From Methylocystis sp. L43 (lineage in GTDB: Bacteria > Pseudomonadota > Alphaproteobacteria > Rhizobiales > Beijerinckiaceae): a DNA stretch of 64,000 nucleotides. Below are positions 63,601 to 64,000 of this stretch, piece after piece. The notes under the pieces are model-generated. The model was not told the DNA's origin and did not search any database. It saw only the letters and a list, made by a program, of their open reading frames with translations. Each line of letters begins with the position of its first letter. The stretch's first letter is position 1. The stretch is taken from the NCBI RefSeq assembly GCF_015709525.1, contig NZ_JADNRA010000015.1:1-64000 (forward strand), written 5' to 3'. The position numbers and the translations under genes were made by a program.

Positions 63601-64000
63601 CTTGACCGCTTCTGCTTGTTCGCGGCGATCAGCGAGGCGCGCAACGGCCAAAGCTGGCGGATGTGGCCGCAAGAGCTGCGCGAAGGACGCGCCGCGGCGT
63701 TGACCGCCTTCGCGAGCGAACATGCAACGTGCGTCCAATTTCACCAATTTCTGCAATGGCTCGCCGATGCGCAATTTGCGCATGCGGCGCAGGATGCGCG
63801 CGCCGCCGGTCTGTCGCGCGGCTTCTGCCGCGACCTCGCCATCGGCGCGGCGCCCGACGGCGCCGAGAGCTGGAGCCGCGCGGGCAGTTTCGTCGAGGGT
63901 TTTTCGATCGGCGCGCCGCCCGACGCGTTCAGTCGCGAAGGCCAGAACTGGGGATTGCCGCCGCCAAATCCAATCGAGATGGAGAAAAGCGGCGGCGCCG
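60622..64000 (+). CDS. GlgX-MalQ fusion: glycogen debranching enzyme joined to 4-alpha-glucanotransferase (3' end outside window)
   Basis: One frame stays open for all 1126 codons visible here and runs off the window. Residues 1-670 are a GlgX-type GH13_11 debranching enzyme: CBM48 (GVTPDASGANVAVFSAHAEA), LDVVFNHTGE, D333 (GVDGFRFD), E369 (LIAEPWD) and D439 (TAHDGFTLRDL). Residues about 685 onward are a GH77 MalQ-type domain: LSAQLYSVRRDGDQGIGDF, INPLHALF, PYYPSDRRFLDPLYIDVS and GQNWGLPPPNP. Its three catalytic acids would lie past the window end. I checked every line in frame: no stop separates the two domains. ATG at 60622 follows a GGGAGGGGG ribosome site. Confidence 0.9.
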   Translation, partial: MTGRLADGTPEPLGVTPDASGANVAVFSAHAEAIEICLFDDADEEIARIKLPARSGDVFHGYIEGLTEGQRYGFRAYGPDAPEAGHRFNPAKLLVDPYALALDRVFTLHPSLFAYGDAANADSAAHLPKAIVTKPVPAESLRPKHPWRDTIIYELHVKGFTATHPDIPQHLRGTFAGLAHDAGIAHLTRLGVTTLELLPCAAWLDERHLPPLGLSNYWGYNPIAMMAPDPRLAPGGWREVREAVDRLHGAGLEVILDVVFNHTGESDEFGPTVSFRGLDNASYYRLADDGARYVNDSACGNILDCGRAPVVRLIMDALRAWAVYGGVDGFRFDLATTLARRPSGFDRDAPLLSALRQDPMLRDLKLIAEPWDMGPGGYRLGDFPEPFAEWNDRYRDSARGFWRGDSCGVAELATRFAGSQDVFARRCPSRSVNFITAHDGFTLRDLVSYAHKHNEANGEENRDGADHNLSWNNGAEGESEDAAIHAARARDARNLLATLIFSRGTPMLAMGAELGKTQSGNNNAYAQDNALSWIDWARADDGLIETTAKLIALRKRHLALREDRFLDGAPRDASLIPDVEWLRPDGAPMREDDWRDGEAQTLVVAFYAEDDRVIVILHRGAGEIIVRPLPARDNHGWKLAFNSAKDGADEDIEGSISVAPRSVALLVEERRASRRSIAPASEDILSRLAEATGVERQWRDVEGALHDVPRETVCALLAQLGFPAGTLDEARESLARLSDFRDRRTLPASLSAQEGKSFTLRLAARNGRTPSWIVVTQEDGSCSRIALRGENATPLTWRGLDGRRCDGVEARMPPMPAGRHHLSLDSVDCALTVAPPGCYLPHDAAPAFGLSAQLYSVRRDGDQGIGDFSTLTELTRAGAKAGAALIAINPLHALFAQDRTRVSPYYPSDRRFLDPLYIDVSGLGRMLGAPIDFDEKTAAGLSGATDVDYPGVHALKMVALERAFAIFLDLSRRQPDAAPAASFQRFIAQGGAALDRFCLFAAISEARNGQSWRMWPQELREGRAAALTAFASEHATCVQFHQFLQWLADAQFAHAAQDARAAGLSRGFCRDLAIGAAPDGAESWSRAGSFVEGFSIGAPPDAFSREGQNWGLPPPNPIEMEKSGGA

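Overview
The window looks like chromosomal DNA of a high-GC alphaproteobacterium of the Hyphomicrobiales (Rhizobiales). The pointers are alphaproteobacterial families (DUF1150, DUF2852, DUF6460, TIGR02301), the mutM / ubiE-ubiB arrangement, frequent GTG and TTG starts, and short palindromic intergenic repeats of the kind common in that order. A Methylocystis/Methylosinus-like methanotroph is my best guess, but no methane or methanol oxidation gene lies here, so this is an inference.

Layout. 1-0.5 kb: tail of an IS110-family transposase. 0.6-6 kb: a histidine phosphatase-Nudix fusion, pdxH with a TIGR02301 gene, small envelope proteins and a FAD-linked 2-hydroxyacid dehydrogenase. 6.2-15.6 kb: two rRNA methyltransferases, an ABC-2 exporter, mutM, ubiE-ubiB, an FKBP isomerase and an adenosine kinase-like gene. 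16.5-19.9 kb: gmd, a reductase and a glycosyltransferase, probably making and using a GDP-6-deoxyhexose. 20-25.7 kb: a LOG-family protein, yebC, a TetR regulator and minCDE. 25.8-29.1 kb: an AT-richer stretch with an SH3b protein and a CYTH-CHAD protein, bracketed by two related hairpins. 29.2-34 kb: an extensin-like lipoprotein, hicBA, small membrane proteins, and hsp20 and DUF1150, each with its own sigma-32-like promoter. 34-42.4 kb: sucD-sucA-sucB (without sucC), rplK-rplA, nusG and secE. 42.5-52.8 kb: a DUF2235 protein, a cupredoxin-FTR1 iron uptake pair, a class A PBP, a TonB-dependent receptor with a structured leader, dnaN and an OmpA-like protein. 52.9-64 kb: the glycogen cluster glgP-glgB-glgC-glgA followed by a very long open frame joining a GlgX debranching enzyme to a MalQ-type 4-alpha-glucanotransferase.

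How the genes fit together. The glycogen cluster covers a full cycle: GlgC makes ADP-glucose, GlgA elongates, GlgB branches, GlgP phosphorolyses, and the GlgX-MalQ fusion would debranch limit dextrins and recycle the released short oligosaccharides. That is functionally similar to the bifunctional eukaryotic debranching enzyme, but with the domain order reversed. I regard it as the most interesting object in the window. Next come the twin heat-shock-type promoters at hsp20 and DUF1150, the reversed-order HP-Nudix fusion, and the TonB receptor leader, which holds a 22-codon frame, a palindrome and a hairpin overlapping the ribosome binding site.
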